This document shows positions 33,188-41,897 of a DNA stretch of 64,000 nucleotides, in pieces. Positions within the stretch are counted from its first letter, which is position 1. Each line of letters opens with the position of its first letter. This DNA is from Acidimicrobiales bacterium. GTDB taxonomy: Bacteria > Actinomycetota > Acidimicrobiia > Acidimicrobiales > Acidimicrobilacustridaceae. The position numbers and the translations under genes are program-made. The notes beneath the pieces were generated by a model that was not told where the DNA came from, searched no databases, and saw nothing but the letters and a program-made list of their open reading frames with translations. Location: NCBI GenBank assembly GCA_025456085.1, contig JALOLF010000003.1:1-64000 (forward strand), in the 5' to 3' direction.

Positions 33188-33933
33188 CCGCGGGCCCCGG
33201 GGAGCCGCCGGCGCTCGAGCTCGACGGCGTGCACTACGCCTACCCCGACGGACGGGTCGCCCTGCGCGGCGTCGATCTGCGGGTGGCACCGGGGGAGCGG
33301 GTGGCGGTGCTGGGCCCCAACGGGTCGGGCAAGACGACCCTCGTGCTGCACTGCAACGGGATCCTGCAGGCCGGTGCGGGGCGCGTCGTCGTCGAGGGCC
33401 TGCCGGTGGAGCAGGCCAACCTGCGTGAGATACGTCGGCGGGTGGGCATCGTGTTCCAGGACCCCGACGACCAGCTCTTCCTGCCCACCGTGCACCGCGA
33501 CGTGGCCTTCGGGCCCGCCAACCTGGGCCTGTCGGGCGGTGCTCTGGCCGTCCGGGTCGCCGACGCCCTGTCGGCGGTGGGCATGGCCGACGCCGCCGAC
33601 CGGGCGCCCCATCACCTGAGCCTGGGGCAGCGGCGCCGGGTGGCGCTGGCCACCGTGCTGGCCATGGAGCCCGGCATCCTGGTGTTCGACGAGCCGTCGG
33701 CGAACCTCGACCCGCAGGCCCGTCGCGAGCTGGCCGGGGTGGTGGTCGCGCTGGGGCTCACGACCCTGATCGTGACCCATGACCTGCTCTACGCCGCGGA
33801 GCTGTGCGAGCGGGCGGTGATCCTCGACGCCGGCCGGGTGGTGGCCGACGGCGCGACGCTCGAGCTGCTCGCGGACGGCGACCTGCTCGCCCGTCACCGT
33901 CTGGAGCTGCCCCGCCTGGCGCGGCTCACCTGA
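33184..33933 (+). CDS. cbiO: Energy-coupling factor ATPase CbiO
   Basis: The 249-residue ABC ATPase has Walker A GPNGSGKTT (44-52), Q-loop FQDPDDQLF typical of ECF ATPases, signature LSLGQRRRVALA, Walker B ILVFDEPSANLD and the switch His in VTHD. It drives nickel or cobalt uptake by the CbiM-PDGLE-CbiQ complex. Translation is coupled by a GTGA overlap. Its last eight bases overlap the 3' end of the convergent hypF gene, joining the two metal modules end to end. Confidence 0.94.
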   Translation: MTAGPGEPPALELDGVHYAYPDGRVALRGVDLRVAPGERVAVLGPNGSGKTTLVLHCNGILQAGAGRVVVEGLPVEQANLREIRRRVGIVFQDPDDQLFLPTVHRDVAFGPANLGLSGGALAVRVADALSAVGMADAADRAPHHLSLGQRRRVALATVLAMEPGILVFDEPSANLDPQARRELAGVVVALGLTTLIVTHDLLYAAELCERAVILDAGRVVADGATLELLADGDLLARHRLELPRLARLT

Positions 33934-36214
33934 GAACGGGGGCCAGCGCGCCCAGCACGGCCTGCCCCAACGCGAGCCCGCCGTCGTTCGGCGGCACCAG
34001 GCGGTGGGTCAGCACCAGGAACCCCGCGTCCTGGAGGCGCCGGGTGGCGTGGCGCAGCAGCACCGCGTTCTGGAACACCCCGCCGCTCAGCGCGACCGTG
34101 GGCAGGCCGCCGTGCTCGGCCCAGCGCACCAGCAGCTCGGCGACCGCGTCGTGGAAGCCGGCGGCCGTCGCGGCGACGGGCGTGTCCGCCCGCAGGTCGT
34201 CGACGACGGCCCGCACCACCGGGGCCGGGTCGGCGACGCCGTGCGTGTCCAGCGTGAACCGGTAGACGGGTGCCGGCCCCGACCAGCCCGACGCGGCGGC
34301 CTCCAGGGCCATGGCGGCCTCGGCCTCGAAGCGCGCCTCGTGGCACAGCCCCACCAGGCTGGCGACGGCGTCGAACAGGCGGCCCATCGACGACGAGGGC
34401 ACGCAGTGCACGTCGCGGTCGAGCTGGCGCTCGAGCAGTGCCAGGGTGTCGGGGCCGAGGGCGCGCACCGGTGGCAGGTCGTGGGCGCGGGCGACGCCGG
34501 CGGCGCGCAGGGCCACCACGGCGAGTCGGGCGGGGTGGCGGATGGCGGCGTCGCCACCGGGCAGGGGCGTGAGGGCCAGGTGGCCGATGCGCTCGAGCGT
34601 GGCGTACGTGCCCCGCAGGACCTCACCGCCCCAGATGGTGCCGTCGTCGCCGTAGCCGGTGCCGTCGAGGGCGATGCCGGTCACGGCCTCGTCGGGCCCG
34701 ATGCCGTGCTCGGCCAGCACCGCGGCCACGTGCGCCCGGTGGTGCTGCACCGTCACCGTGGCCGGGTCCCGCTGCTCCGCCCAGCGTCGCGACCGGTACC
34801 GCGGGTGGCGGTCGGCGACGGTGCGCTCGGGCGTGACCCCGTGGAACGCGACCAAGGCGTCGACGGTGCCCGCCAGTGCCTCCAGCGCGACCAGGTTCTC
34901 GAGGTCGCCGAGGTGCTGGCTGAGCCACGCCTCGTCGCCGGCGGCCAGACAGCAGGTGCCCTTGAGCTCGCCGCCCACGGCCAGCACCGGCGCCACGGCG
35001 ACGGGCAGCCGGATCGGCAGGGGGGCGTAGCCGCGGGAGCGACGCATCGGGAGCTCGGCGCCGTCCACGATGCGCACCACCGAGTCGTCGCACGGCACCC
35101 GGATGCGACGGTCGTGGGTGAGCAGTGTGTCGGCCAGGGAGCCGAGCAGGCGGACCCGGGCGTCGGTGTCGTCGTGGACGATGGGCTCCTCGCTGCGGTT
35201 GCCGCTGGTGAGCACCAGCACCGGGGGACCGCCCGCCGCCACGAGGTCGGCCAGCAGCAGGTGGTGGAGCCCCGTGTAGGGCAGCAGCACCCCGACCAGG
35301 GGGTTGTCGGGGGCCACGGCGTCGGCCATCAGGTGGCGGGTGTCGGCGCGACGGCGCAGCAACACGATGGGTCGGGCGGCACCGGTCAGCGTCCGGGCTT
35401 CGGCCTCGTCCACCTCGGCCAGGCGGCGAGCTGTGTCGAGGTCGCGGACCAGCACCGCGAAGGGCTTCGCACCGCGCTGCTTGCGGTCCCGCAACGTCCG
35501 CACCGCGGCCTCGTCGTCGGCCCGCACCGCCAGGTGGAAGCCGCCGACGCCCTTCACGGCCACGACCCGACCGGCGAGCAGGGCCGCCACGGCGGCGGCC
35601 AGGCTGGCCTCGTCACCGGTGACCGGTGTGGCCCCGGTACCGCTGCGCACCGACGCGAGGCGCGGCCCGCAGTCGGGGCAGCACAGCGGCTGCGCGTGGT
35701 GACGGCGGTCGGCGGGGTCGGCGTACTCCCGGGCGCACGCCGCGCACAGTGGGAAGCCCGCCATGGTGGTGTTGGGGCGGTCGTAGGGCAGGCGCTCGAC
35801 GATCGTGAAGCGAGGTCCGCAGTTGGTGCAGGTCACGAAGGGGTGGCGGAAGCGGCGGTCGGCCGGGTCGAACAGCTCGCGCTCGCAGTCCGCGCACAGC
35901 GCGAGGTCGGGCGACACCAGGGTGCGGGGCCGCGACGCCGGTGGCGTGCTGGCCTCTATGCGGAAGGCGGTCTCCCCGGTCGGGGCGACACGGGTCCGGG
36001 CCACGGCGTCCACCCGGGCGGCGGGCGGGGCATCGGCGGCCAGGCGACGGGCGAAGACGGCCACGGCCGGGGGTGGTCCCTCGACCTCGACCACGACCCC
36101 TGCGGCGTCGTTGGTCACGAACCCGGCCAGTCCCAGCTCCCGGGCCAGACGGTGCACGAAGGGTCGGAACCCCACCCCCTGCACGAGGCCGGTGAGCCGG
36201 AAGCGCTGGCGCAT
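33926..36214 (-). CDS. hypF: Carbamoyltransferase HypF (hydrogenase cyanide-ligand synthesis)
   Basis: The 762-residue protein has all HypF domains: acylphosphatase (1 to about 90, VQGVGFRPFVHRL), two zinc fingers (CADCERELF..CTNCG and CAACAREYA..CPDCG, about 105-185), a YrdC-like carbamoyl-adenylation domain (about 195-370) and a Kae1-like transferase domain with VQHHRAHVAAV, ALDGTGYGDDG and LSGGVFQN. HypF activates carbamoyl phosphate and transfers the carbamoyl group to the HypE C-terminal Cys. I use the ATG at 36214; a TTG at 36235 would overlap the hypB stop (TTGA) and add seven residues. It is the last gene of the hypCDEABF cluster. Confidence 0.95.
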   Translation of the reverse strand: MRQRFRLTGLVQGVGFRPFVHRLARELGLAGFVTNDAAGVVVEVEGPPPAVAVFARRLAADAPPAARVDAVARTRVAPTGETAFRIEASTPPASRPRTLVSPDLALCADCERELFDPADRRFRHPFVTCTNCGPRFTIVERLPYDRPNTTMAGFPLCAACAREYADPADRRHHAQPLCCPDCGPRLASVRSGTGATPVTGDEASLAAAVAALLAGRVVAVKGVGGFHLAVRADDEAAVRTLRDRKQRGAKPFAVLVRDLDTARRLAEVDEAEARTLTGAARPIVLLRRRADTRHLMADAVAPDNPLVGVLLPYTGLHHLLLADLVAAGGPPVLVLTSGNRSEEPIVHDDTDARVRLLGSLADTLLTHDRRIRVPCDDSVVRIVDGAELPMRRSRGYAPLPIRLPVAVAPVLAVGGELKGTCCLAAGDEAWLSQHLGDLENLVALEALAGTVDALVAFHGVTPERTVADRHPRYRSRRWAEQRDPATVTVQHHRAHVAAVLAEHGIGPDEAVTGIALDGTGYGDDGTIWGGEVLRGTYATLERIGHLALTPLPGGDAAIRHPARLAVVALRAAGVARAHDLPPVRALGPDTLALLERQLDRDVHCVPSSSMGRLFDAVASLVGLCHEARFEAEAAMALEAAASGWSGPAPVYRFTLDTHGVADPAPVVRAVVDDLRADTPVAATAAGFHDAVAELLVRWAEHGGLPTVALSGGVFQNAVLLRHATRRLQDAGFLVLTHRLVPPNDGGLALGQAVLGALAPVLR

Positions 36215-36231
36215 CTGGTGCCCGGCGTCGC

Positions 36232-36999
36232 TCAAGGCGGTCCGCCGGCCGGTCGCCGTGTGACCTCGAGCAGCCAGTCGCACCACGCCTCGACGCCCTC
36301 GCCGGTGCGCGCGCTCACCTGCAGGGTGCGCACCCCGGGGTGCACGTCGGCCAGCGCGGCGTGGAACCGGTCGAGGTCGACGTCGAGGTGGGGGAGCAGG
36401 TCCACCTTGTTGAGCACCACGAGCTCGACGCTGCGGAACATGACCGGGTACTTGTAGGGCTTGTCCTCGCCCTCGGTGGGCGAGAACACCATGGCCCGGG
36501 CGTGCTCCCCGACGGTGAACTCGGCCGGGCACACGAGGTTGCCCACGTTCTCGACGACGACGAGATCCAGCTCGGCCAGCGGGAGCGCGGGCAGGGCGGC
36601 GCGCACCATCGTGGCGTCGAGGTGGCACTCGCCGCCGAAGCCGTCCGCGGTGTTGAGCAGCGACACGGCGGCGGCGCGGTCACGCAGCCGGTCGGCGTCG
36701 AGGCTGGTCTCGATGTCGCCCTCCACGATGCCGATGCGCAGCCGGTCGCCCAGGTGCTCGAGGGTGCGCTCGAGCAGGGCGGTCTTGCCGGCGCCGGGGG
36801 AGGACATGAGGTTGACGGTGCGCACCCCGGCAGCGTCGAAGTCGGCCCGGTTGGCGGCGGCGGTGCGGTCGTTCTCGCCCAGGATGTGCGCCAGCACCTC
36901 CACCCGCAGCGGTCCGGTCTCGTACCCGTGGTGGTCGCCCACATCCGCGTGCTCGTGGGTGTGGGTGGTGCCGTCGGCGTGGCGGTGGAACCGTCCCAT
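36232..36999 (-). CDS. hypB: Hydrogenase nickel-insertion GTPase HypB
   Basis: The 255-residue GTPase has a short His-rich N-terminus with seven His in the first 24 residues (nickel storage), a P-loop SSPGAGKT (66-73), EGDIETSLDADR, the metal-site region FGGECHLDA, NVGNLVCP, and NKVDLLPH as the guanine-specificity motif. It delivers nickel to the hydrogenase large subunit together with HypA, whose gene ends two bases upstream. The His stretch is modest compared with the long poly-His of some HypBs. Confidence 0.96.
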   Translation of the reverse strand: MGRFHRHADGTTHTHEHADVGDHHGYETGPLRVEVLAHILGENDRTAAANRADFDAAGVRTVNLMSSPGAGKTALLERTLEHLGDRLRIGIVEGDIETSLDADRLRDRAAAVSLLNTADGFGGECHLDATMVRAALPALPLAELDLVVVENVGNLVCPAEFTVGEHARAMVFSPTEGEDKPYKYPVMFRSVELVVLNKVDLLPHLDVDLDRFHAALADVHPGVRTLQVSARTGEGVEAWCDWLLEVTRRPAGGPP

Positions 37000-37000
37000 G

Positions 37001-37339
37001 TCAGCGCTCCTGCAGCTCGAGCGAGGTCACGAGGAGCTCCTCGCCTGCGGTGACGCGCACCCCGGTGCTGCCACAGGAGCCGCATCGGAAGGCGGGCTCG
37101 TGCAGCACGGTGTGCGCGTCGCACGTCGGGCAGTGCACCGCGACCGGCACCTCCTCGATGTCGAGCACGCTACCCGCCAGGTCGCTGCCGTCGGTCGACC
37201 ACGTCCAGCACCAGGCCAGGGTGTCGGGCACCACCTGGCGCAGGTGGCCCACCTGCACGTGCACGCGCGCCACGGGGCGGCCGGCGGCGTGGGTGCGCAC
37301 GATGCCGGCGATCGACTGGCACAGGGACAGCTCGTGCAC
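37001..37339 (-). CDS. hypA: Hydrogenase nickel-insertion protein HypA
   Basis: The 112-residue protein opens with Met-His-Glu (nickel ligands at the N-terminus) and has the zinc-binding pairs Cys70-x2-Cys73 and Cys86-x2-Cys89. It works with HypB in nickel transfer to NiFe hydrogenase. It lies between hypE (12 bases upstream) and hypB (one base between stop and start) on the minus strand. Order hypC-D-E-A-B-F is slightly different from the E. coli A-B-C-D-E-F order. Confidence 0.96.
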   Translation of the reverse strand: MHELSLCQSIAGIVRTHAAGRPVARVHVQVGHLRQVVPDTLAWCWTWSTDGSDLAGSVLDIEEVPVAVHCPTCDAHTVLHEPAFRCGSCGSTGVRVTAGEELLVTSLELQER

Positions 37340-37351
37340 GGCACCGCTCGC

Positions 37352-38422
37352 TCAGCAGATCCGGGGAAGCTGTTCGGCCAGGGGGAGATCCACGACGCGG
37401 GTGCCGCCGATCCCGGTTCGGGCCACGACCGTCCCGGGGTGGTCGACCACGACTTCGCCGATGACGACGGCGTCCCGGGTGAGCTCGTCGCCCCGCAGGA
37501 TCTCGAGGGCGCGTTCGGCGTCGTCGCGGGCGACGAGGGCCACGAAGCAGCCCTCGTTGGCGACCTCCAGCGGGTCGAGGCCGAGGAACCCGCATGCGGC
37601 CCGGACCGCCTCGGGCACGGGCAGCGCCCGCTCGGTGACGACCATGCCCACCGCGGCCGCCGCGGCGAGCTCGTTGAGCGTGGCGGCGACGCCGCCACGG
37701 GTGGGATCCCGCAGCTGGTGCACGTCGACGCCGGCGCGCAACAGCGCCTGGACGGGACGGTGCAGGGCCGCGCAGTCGGAGCGCAGCTCGGTGCCGAACT
37801 CGAGGCCCTCGCGCACGCTGAGCACGGCGATGCCGTGACGACCGATGGGGCCCGAGACCACGACGACGTCGCCGGGTCGGACCCGGTGGGAGCCGAGGTC
37901 GACGTCCGGTGCGAGCAGCCCGATGCCGGTCGTGGCGACGTAGAGGCCGTCGGCCTGGCCTCGCCCCACCACCTTGGTGTCACCGGCCACCAGCTCCACC
38001 CCGGCGTCGCGGGCGGCGCCGCCGAGGGAGCGGGCGAGCGCATGCAGCTCGTCGAGGGCGAGGCCCTCCTCCAGCACGAACGCCGCCGACAGCCAGCACG
38101 GCACGGCGCCGGCCATGGCCACGTCGTTCACGGTGCCGTTCACCGCCAGCGTCCCCAGGTCGCCGCCGGGGAAGAAGCGGGGGCGCACGACGAAGGCGTC
38201 GGTGCTGACCGCGAGCCGGGTGGGGCCGGCGCGCACCACGGCGGCGTCGTCGAGGCGGGTCAGCACACCGGTCGCGGCGTCGCCGAGCGCGGGCAGGAAC
38301 AGGTGCCTCGTCAGCTCGGCCGACAGACGCCCCCCGCCGCCGTGGCCCGTCACCACCACCGGGTGGTCCCGCAACGGGACTGGACAGGACCAGGCGTCCA
38401 CGTCGACCCGTGGCTCGGTCAC
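37352..38422 (-). CDS. hypE: Hydrogenase maturation protein HypE
   Basis: The 356-residue PurM/AIR-synthase-like protein has [11 protein letters not shown] near the N-terminus, SPxxRHGIAV-like loops ([13 protein letters not shown]), [14 protein letters not shown] and ends in PRIC. The terminal Cys receives the carbamoyl group from HypF and is dehydrated to thiocyanate for the iron ligand. The GTG start at 38422 overlaps the hypD stop (GTGA). Confidence 0.95.
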   Translation of the reverse strand: MTEPRVDVDAWSCPVPLRDHPVVVTGHGGGGRLSAELTRHLFLPALGDAATGVLTRLDDAAVVRAGPTRLAVSTDAFVVRPRFFPGGDLGTLAVNGTVNDVAMAGAVPCWLSAAFVLEEGLALDELHALARSLGGAARDAGVELVAGDTKVVGRGQADGLYVATTGIGLLAPDVDLGSHRVRPGDVVVVSGPIGRHGIAVLSVREGLEFGTELRSDCAALHRPVQALLRAGVDVHQLRDPTRGGVAATLNELAAAAAVGMVVTERALPVPEAVRAACGFLGLDPLEVANEGCFVALVARDDAERALEILRGDELTRDAVVIGEVVVDHPGTVVARTGIGGTRVVDLPLAEQLPRIC

Positions 38423-39507
38423 GGCCCGCTCCGGTAGCGGAAGTACGCCGCGCAGGCCCCTTCGGCCGAGACCATGGGCGCCCCCAGGGGGGTCCGCGGC
38501 GTGCAGGCCGTGGCGAACGCGTCGCACTCGGTCGGGGCGAGCAGGCCCTGCAGCACCTCGCCGCTGCGGCACCGGGGCGACTCGAGTGGGCTGATGGTCG
38601 CGACGTCGAAGCGGGTCGCGGCGTCGAAGCCGGCGTACGACGGTGCGAGGCGCCAACCGGAGCGGGGGATCACGCCGAGCCCGCGCCAGGGTTGGTCGCA
38701 CGTCTCGAAGACCTCGGCCACGGCGGCCCGAGCCGTGGGGTTGCCCGCGGCTCGCACCGCCCGCGGATAGGCGTTGTCCAGCTCGGCGCGGCCGGCCTCG
38801 AGCTGCACCAGCACCCGCCGGAGGCCGTCGAGCACGTCGAGCGGCTCGAACCCGGTCACCACGATGGGCACCCGGTGGCGCTCGACCAGGGGTTCGTAGG
38901 GCGCGGTGCCCATGACCGTGCACACGTGCCCGGCGGCCAGGAACCCCTGCACCCGGCACCCGGGAGCGTCGAGGATGGCGGTCATGGCGGGTGGCACCAG
39001 CACGTGGGAGACCAGTACCGAGAAGTTGGCCAGGCCGTCCCGACGCGCCAGCTGCACCGCCAGGGCGCTGGCCGGCGCCGTCGTCTCGAACCCGACGGCC
39101 AGGAACACCACCTGGCGGTCCGGCAGCTCCCGGGCCAGCTGCACGGCGTCGAGGGGGGAGTAGACGAGGCGCACGTCCCCGCCGGCCGCCCTCACCCCGA
39201 AGAGGTCCTCGTGCGAGCCGGGGACGCGCAGCATGTCCCCGAAGGTGCAGAACACCACCTCCGGTCGGGCCGCGATGGCCAGGGCGCGGTCGATGGTCTC
39301 GAGCGGGGTCACGCACACCGGGCAGCCCGGGCCGTGCACCAGGTGCACCGCGTCGGGCAGCAGCTGGTCGATGCCGTTGCGCACGATGGTGTGGGTCTGG
39401 CCGCCACAGACCTCCATGACCGTCCACGGTCGGGTGACCGTGCGTCGGATCTCGGCCAGCAGGCCGGCGGCCAGCGCCGGGTCGCCGAACTCGTCCAGGT
39501 ACCTCAC
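38419..39507 (-). CDS. hypD: Hydrogenase maturation iron-sulfur protein HypD
   Basis: The 362-residue protein has the HypD cysteine motifs [18 protein letters not shown], then [18 protein letters not shown] and SHVLVPPAM, and the C-terminal cluster region with Cys in [21 protein letters not shown] and [10 protein letters not shown]. It scaffolds Fe(CN)2CO assembly with HypC and HypE. The GTG at 39507 overlaps the hypC stop by four bases. Confidence 0.95.
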   Translation of the reverse strand: MRYLDEFGDPALAAGLLAEIRRTVTRPWTVMEVCGGQTHTIVRNGIDQLLPDAVHLVHGPGCPVCVTPLETIDRALAIAARPEVVFCTFGDMLRVPGSHEDLFGVRAAGGDVRLVYSPLDAVQLARELPDRQVVFLAVGFETTAPASALAVQLARRDGLANFSVLVSHVLVPPAMTAILDAPGCRVQGFLAAGHVCTVMGTAPYEPLVERHRVPIVVTGFEPLDVLDGLRRVLVQLEAGRAELDNAYPRAVRAAGNPTARAAVAEVFETCDQPWRGLGVIPRSGWRLAPSYAGFDAATRFDVATISPLESPRCRSGEVLQGLLAPTECDAFATACTPRTPLGAPMVSAEGACAAYFRYRSGP

Positions 39508-39761
39508 GGCGAGCCGCTCCGGTCGGGCCCGCCCGGCGCGGCGTCGAGCGCACCGAGCAGCTCGAGGGTCTCGCGTGCCGCGTCCTCGTCGAGCCGGGTC
39601 AGCGCCACGCCGACGTGCACGATGGCGTAGTCGCCGACCTCCACCTCGGGCACGTACGCCAGGCAGACCTCCTTGTGGACCCCGCCGAAGTCCACCGAGC
39701 CCATGCGGATGCCGTTGGCCTCCCAGATGTCCTCCACCCGCCCGGGTACGCCGAGACACAT
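39504..39761 (-). CDS. hypC: Hydrogenase maturation chaperone HypC
   Basis: The 85-residue chaperone starts MCLGVPGRV, with the essential Cys2 that binds the iron centre, and has the conserved [15 protein letters not shown] strand and [13 protein letters not shown]. It is the first gene of the hyp cluster. It is preceded by a 61-base gap to the amidohydrolase stop at 39823, so read-through from that gene is possible. Confidence 0.95.
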   Translation of the reverse strand: MCLGVPGRVEDIWEANGIRMGSVDFGGVHKEVCLAYVPEVEVGDYAIVHVGVALTRLDEDAARETLELLGALDAAPGGPDRSGSP

Positions 39762-39822
39762 GACGCGAGCCTCCCACAGCGATCGCTCGGCGCCGGCGTC
39801 GCGACGGGCCCTCGCCCGTCGA

Positions 39823-41019
39823 TCAGCGGTGGAACGCCGGGCTGGTGGCGTCTGCGGGCACCGATTCGAGCGGACGCTGCAGGTCGGCGGGGGTGGGGCC
39901 GTGGGCGTCGGCGATGGGTGCCAGCGCCTCGAGGTCGAAGCCGTAGACGCGCGCCGCCGTCTCACCCAGCACCTTGCGCAGGTCGGCGTCGTCCCAGCCG
40001 ACGAAGGTGTGACGCAGCGATTCCTTCGAGTAGGGGAAGGTGCCCTCCCGGTGGGGGTAGTCGCTGCCCCACATGAACCGGTCGACGCCGACGCGCCGGA
40101 AGACCTCGGCATCGGGCGGCGGCGGGAAGCTGGCGCCCACGAAGCAGTTCGAGGCGAAGTACTCGCTGGGTCGGCGGGGCAGCATGGCGGCCGACGGGCC
40201 CAGTTCGCCGCCGAAGCGGCCCTGCGCCATCGACTCGTGCAGGTCGTCCATGCGGTCGAGGCAGTCGGGGATCCACGACGAGCCCTGCTCGGTGAGCACG
40301 AACACCAGGTTCGGGTACCGCTCGAACACCCCTGACAGCACCAGGTGCCACAGGGCCCGGTTGGCGTAGAAGCCGACCTCCATGATGTACATGACCGTCG
40401 ACACCGGGAGCCGGCCCAGATCCGGCACACCGCTGCCGCCGCCGTGGTGGGTGACCGGGAGCTCGAGCTCCTCGCACAGCGCCCAGATCGGGTCGTAGAC
40501 CGGCGAGAACAGGGGATCGAGGGTGTTGGGGGCCACCCCGGGGAGCAGCACGCCGGACATGCCGTGCTCCCTGCCCCAGCGGATGTCGGCCAGCGCCTCG
40601 TCCACGTCGTTGAGCAGGATCTGCACCAGGCCCGCCCGCCGTGCCGGGTGCGCGGCGACGAAGTCGGCCAGCCAGCGGTTGTGGGCGCGGACCCCGGCCA
40701 GGCGCAGCTCGTAGTCCTCGCGGGTCACGGGTGCGGGTGCGATCACCACGCCGGTGGGGAAGAACGGCGGCACGGTGTTGGGGAACACGACCTCGGCCGC
40801 GACCCCGTCGGCGTCGAGATCGCCGTTTCGGCGCTCGTCGTCCCAGTTGCGCGAGCGGGTGTCGTCCTGCAGGTCCCGGAAGGGGTTCTTGTACCGGCCC
40901 CGCCAGGCGTCGAAGCGATCCCGGTAGGCGGGGTCGAGGTACTCGCGGTACTGGGCGTGGTTGCCCCCGGCGTGGCAGTCCGACGAGATGACGATGTAGT
41001 GGTCGGTGGCGGTCGGCAT
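39823..41019 (-). CDS. Amidohydrolase family 2 metal-dependent hydrolase (third paralogue)
   Basis: The 398-residue protein belongs to the same family as those at 8324 and 29550 but is more distant: VISSDCHAGG, THHGGGSG, TEQGSSWIPDCLDRMD and GSDYPHREGTFPYS provide the metal ligands. Residues about 30-65, with HAQYREYLDPAYRDRFDAWR, are typical of this subgroup. I choose the ATG at 41019 (CAGGGGGACC upstream). A KstR-like box lies 42 bases upstream of the start, in the 65 bases that separate it from the tetR stop. Confidence 0.9.
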   Translation of the reverse strand: MPTATDHYIVISSDCHAGGNHAQYREYLDPAYRDRFDAWRGRYKNPFRDLQDDTRSRNWDDERRNGDLDADGVAAEVVFPNTVPPFFPTGVVIAPAPVTREDYELRLAGVRAHNRWLADFVAAHPARRAGLVQILLNDVDEALADIRWGREHGMSGVLLPGVAPNTLDPLFSPVYDPIWALCEELELPVTHHGGGSGVPDLGRLPVSTVMYIMEVGFYANRALWHLVLSGVFERYPNLVFVLTEQGSSWIPDCLDRMDDLHESMAQGRFGGELGPSAAMLPRRPSEYFASNCFVGASFPPPPDAEVFRRVGVDRFMWGSDYPHREGTFPYSKESLRHTFVGWDDADLRKVLGETAARVYGFDLEALAPIADAHGPTPADLQRPLESVPADATSPAFHR

Positions 41020-41060
41020 CGCGGGTCCCCCTGGTGGCGCGCTCCGTCTGGTGCCTTCAG

Positions 41061-41074
41061 TAGAACACGTTCTA
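41061..41074. promoter_or_regulatory. KstR-like operator TAGAACACGTTCTA
   Basis: TAGAAC-AC-GTTCTA is a perfect 6-bp inverted repeat that fits the mycobacterial KstR consensus TNNAACNNGTTNNA. It lies 42 bases upstream of the minus-strand amidohydrolase start at 41019. Similarity to the KstR site is by sequence only; no KstR can be identified here. Confidence 0.5.
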
Positions 41075-41084
41075 GGCGGCGTCG

Positions 41085-41795
41085 CTAACGCGTGCGGCAC
41101 ACGCCGTCGAGGCCGCTGGCCACGAACTGCACGATGACGCCGACGTCGTCGGGGTCGAGGCCCCGGGTGGGGTCGGGGGCGGTGGCGGCCGCGGCGGCCA
41201 GCAGCTGGAGCAGGGCGGTCGAGGCCATGCGCCAGCGCGCCGCGATCACGGGTCGGGGGCGGGCGGGGTAGAGGCCGGCCACGTGACCCTCGATGCGCTC
41301 CTGCAGGCTGCCGGGGCCGTAGCCCTCCTGGTAGACGCGGTCGTCGTTGGCGGCGACCAGGTCGGCGATCATCGTGACCCAGCGGCGCCCGCCGACGGGG
41401 TCGAGGGTGATGATCTCGACGAGCGGATCGGCCAGCAGGCGCACCACCTCGGCCGTGCGGGGTGGACGGCGCCGGCCCTCGAGGCCCTCGAGCAGCGCCC
41501 GCTCCCGGTCGACGAGCGTCGCCCCCCGGCGGGCGATCACGGCGCGCAGCAGGCCGTCCTTGTCGCCGAAGTGGTAGTGCACGGAGGCCGGGGCGAGCCC
41601 TGCGGCGGCGTTGATGGAGCGGATCGAGACCGCCTCCACGCCCTCTTCCGCGAAGAGCTGCTCGGCCACGTCCATGAGCAGCTCGCGGGTCTCGGCACCG
41701 CCGGCGCGGCGGCGTGCACCCTGGCGGGAGCGGCTGGGGCGCTGGGTCACGGGCACCGCCAGATCATGACCGCTGGCGGTCACGATGTCGAGCAT
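41085..41795 (-). CDS. TetR-family transcriptional regulator
   Basis: The 236-residue TetR protein has a helix-turn-helix at about 36-85 (ELLMDVAEQLFAEEGVEAVS, then GLAPASVHYHFGDKDGLLRAV). The first about 30 residues are basic and not part of the fold, so an internal GTG at 41750 may be the real start; the ATG at 41795 has no ribosome-binding site. It is divergent from the LLM oxidoreductase at 41898 and separated from it by inverted GATCAG repeats that overlap the LLM promoter. It therefore likely represses the LLM genes and itself. Confidence 0.9.
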   Translation of the reverse strand: MLDIVTASGHDLAVPVTQRPSRSRQGARRRAGGAETRELLMDVAEQLFAEEGVEAVSIRSINAAAGLAPASVHYHFGDKDGLLRAVIARRGATLVDRERALLEGLEGRRRPPRTAEVVRLLADPLVEIITLDPVGGRRWVTMIADLVAANDDRVYQEGYGPGSLQERIEGHVAGLYPARPRPVIAARWRMASTALLQLLAAAAATAPDPTRGLDPDDVGVIVQFVASGLDGVCRTR

Positions 41796-41796
41796 T

Positions 41797-41828
41797 CGAT
41801 CAGATCAACTGATCATTGCAACTGATCG
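41797..41828. promoter_or_regulatory. GATCAG-type inverted repeats in the tetR-LLM intergenic region
   Basis: CGATCAG (41797-41803), CTGATCA (41809-41815) and CTGATCG (41822-41828) form overlapping inverted repeats, with the outer pair perfect. They abut the annotated tetR start and fall within the spacer of the plus-strand promoter. Typical arrangement for a TetR operator. Confidence 0.5.
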
Positions 41829-41844
41829 GGAAGTGGCCTAGGGT
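41816..41844 (+). promoter_or_regulatory. Promoter of the LLM oxidoreductase genes
   Basis: TTGCAA (41816-41821) and TAGGGT (41839-41844) are separated by exactly 17 bases. The right arm of the GATCAG operator lies in the spacer, so a bound TetR would block polymerase. A KstR-like GAGAACCTGTTCCA follows at 41850-41863. Confidence 0.5.
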
Positions 41845-41849
41845 CGGAC

Positions 41850-41863
41850 GAGAACCTGTTCCA
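41850..41863. promoter_or_regulatory. KstR-like operator upstream of the LLM gene
   Basis: GAGAACCTGTTCCA contains GAAC-CT-GTTC and matches TNNAACNNGTTNNA except at the first base. It lies just downstream of the predicted transcription start and 34 bases before the GTG at 41898. Confidence 0.35.
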
Positions 41864-41897
41864 TTCCGGGGGCGCGGCTCCCACTCCAGGAGGCACG

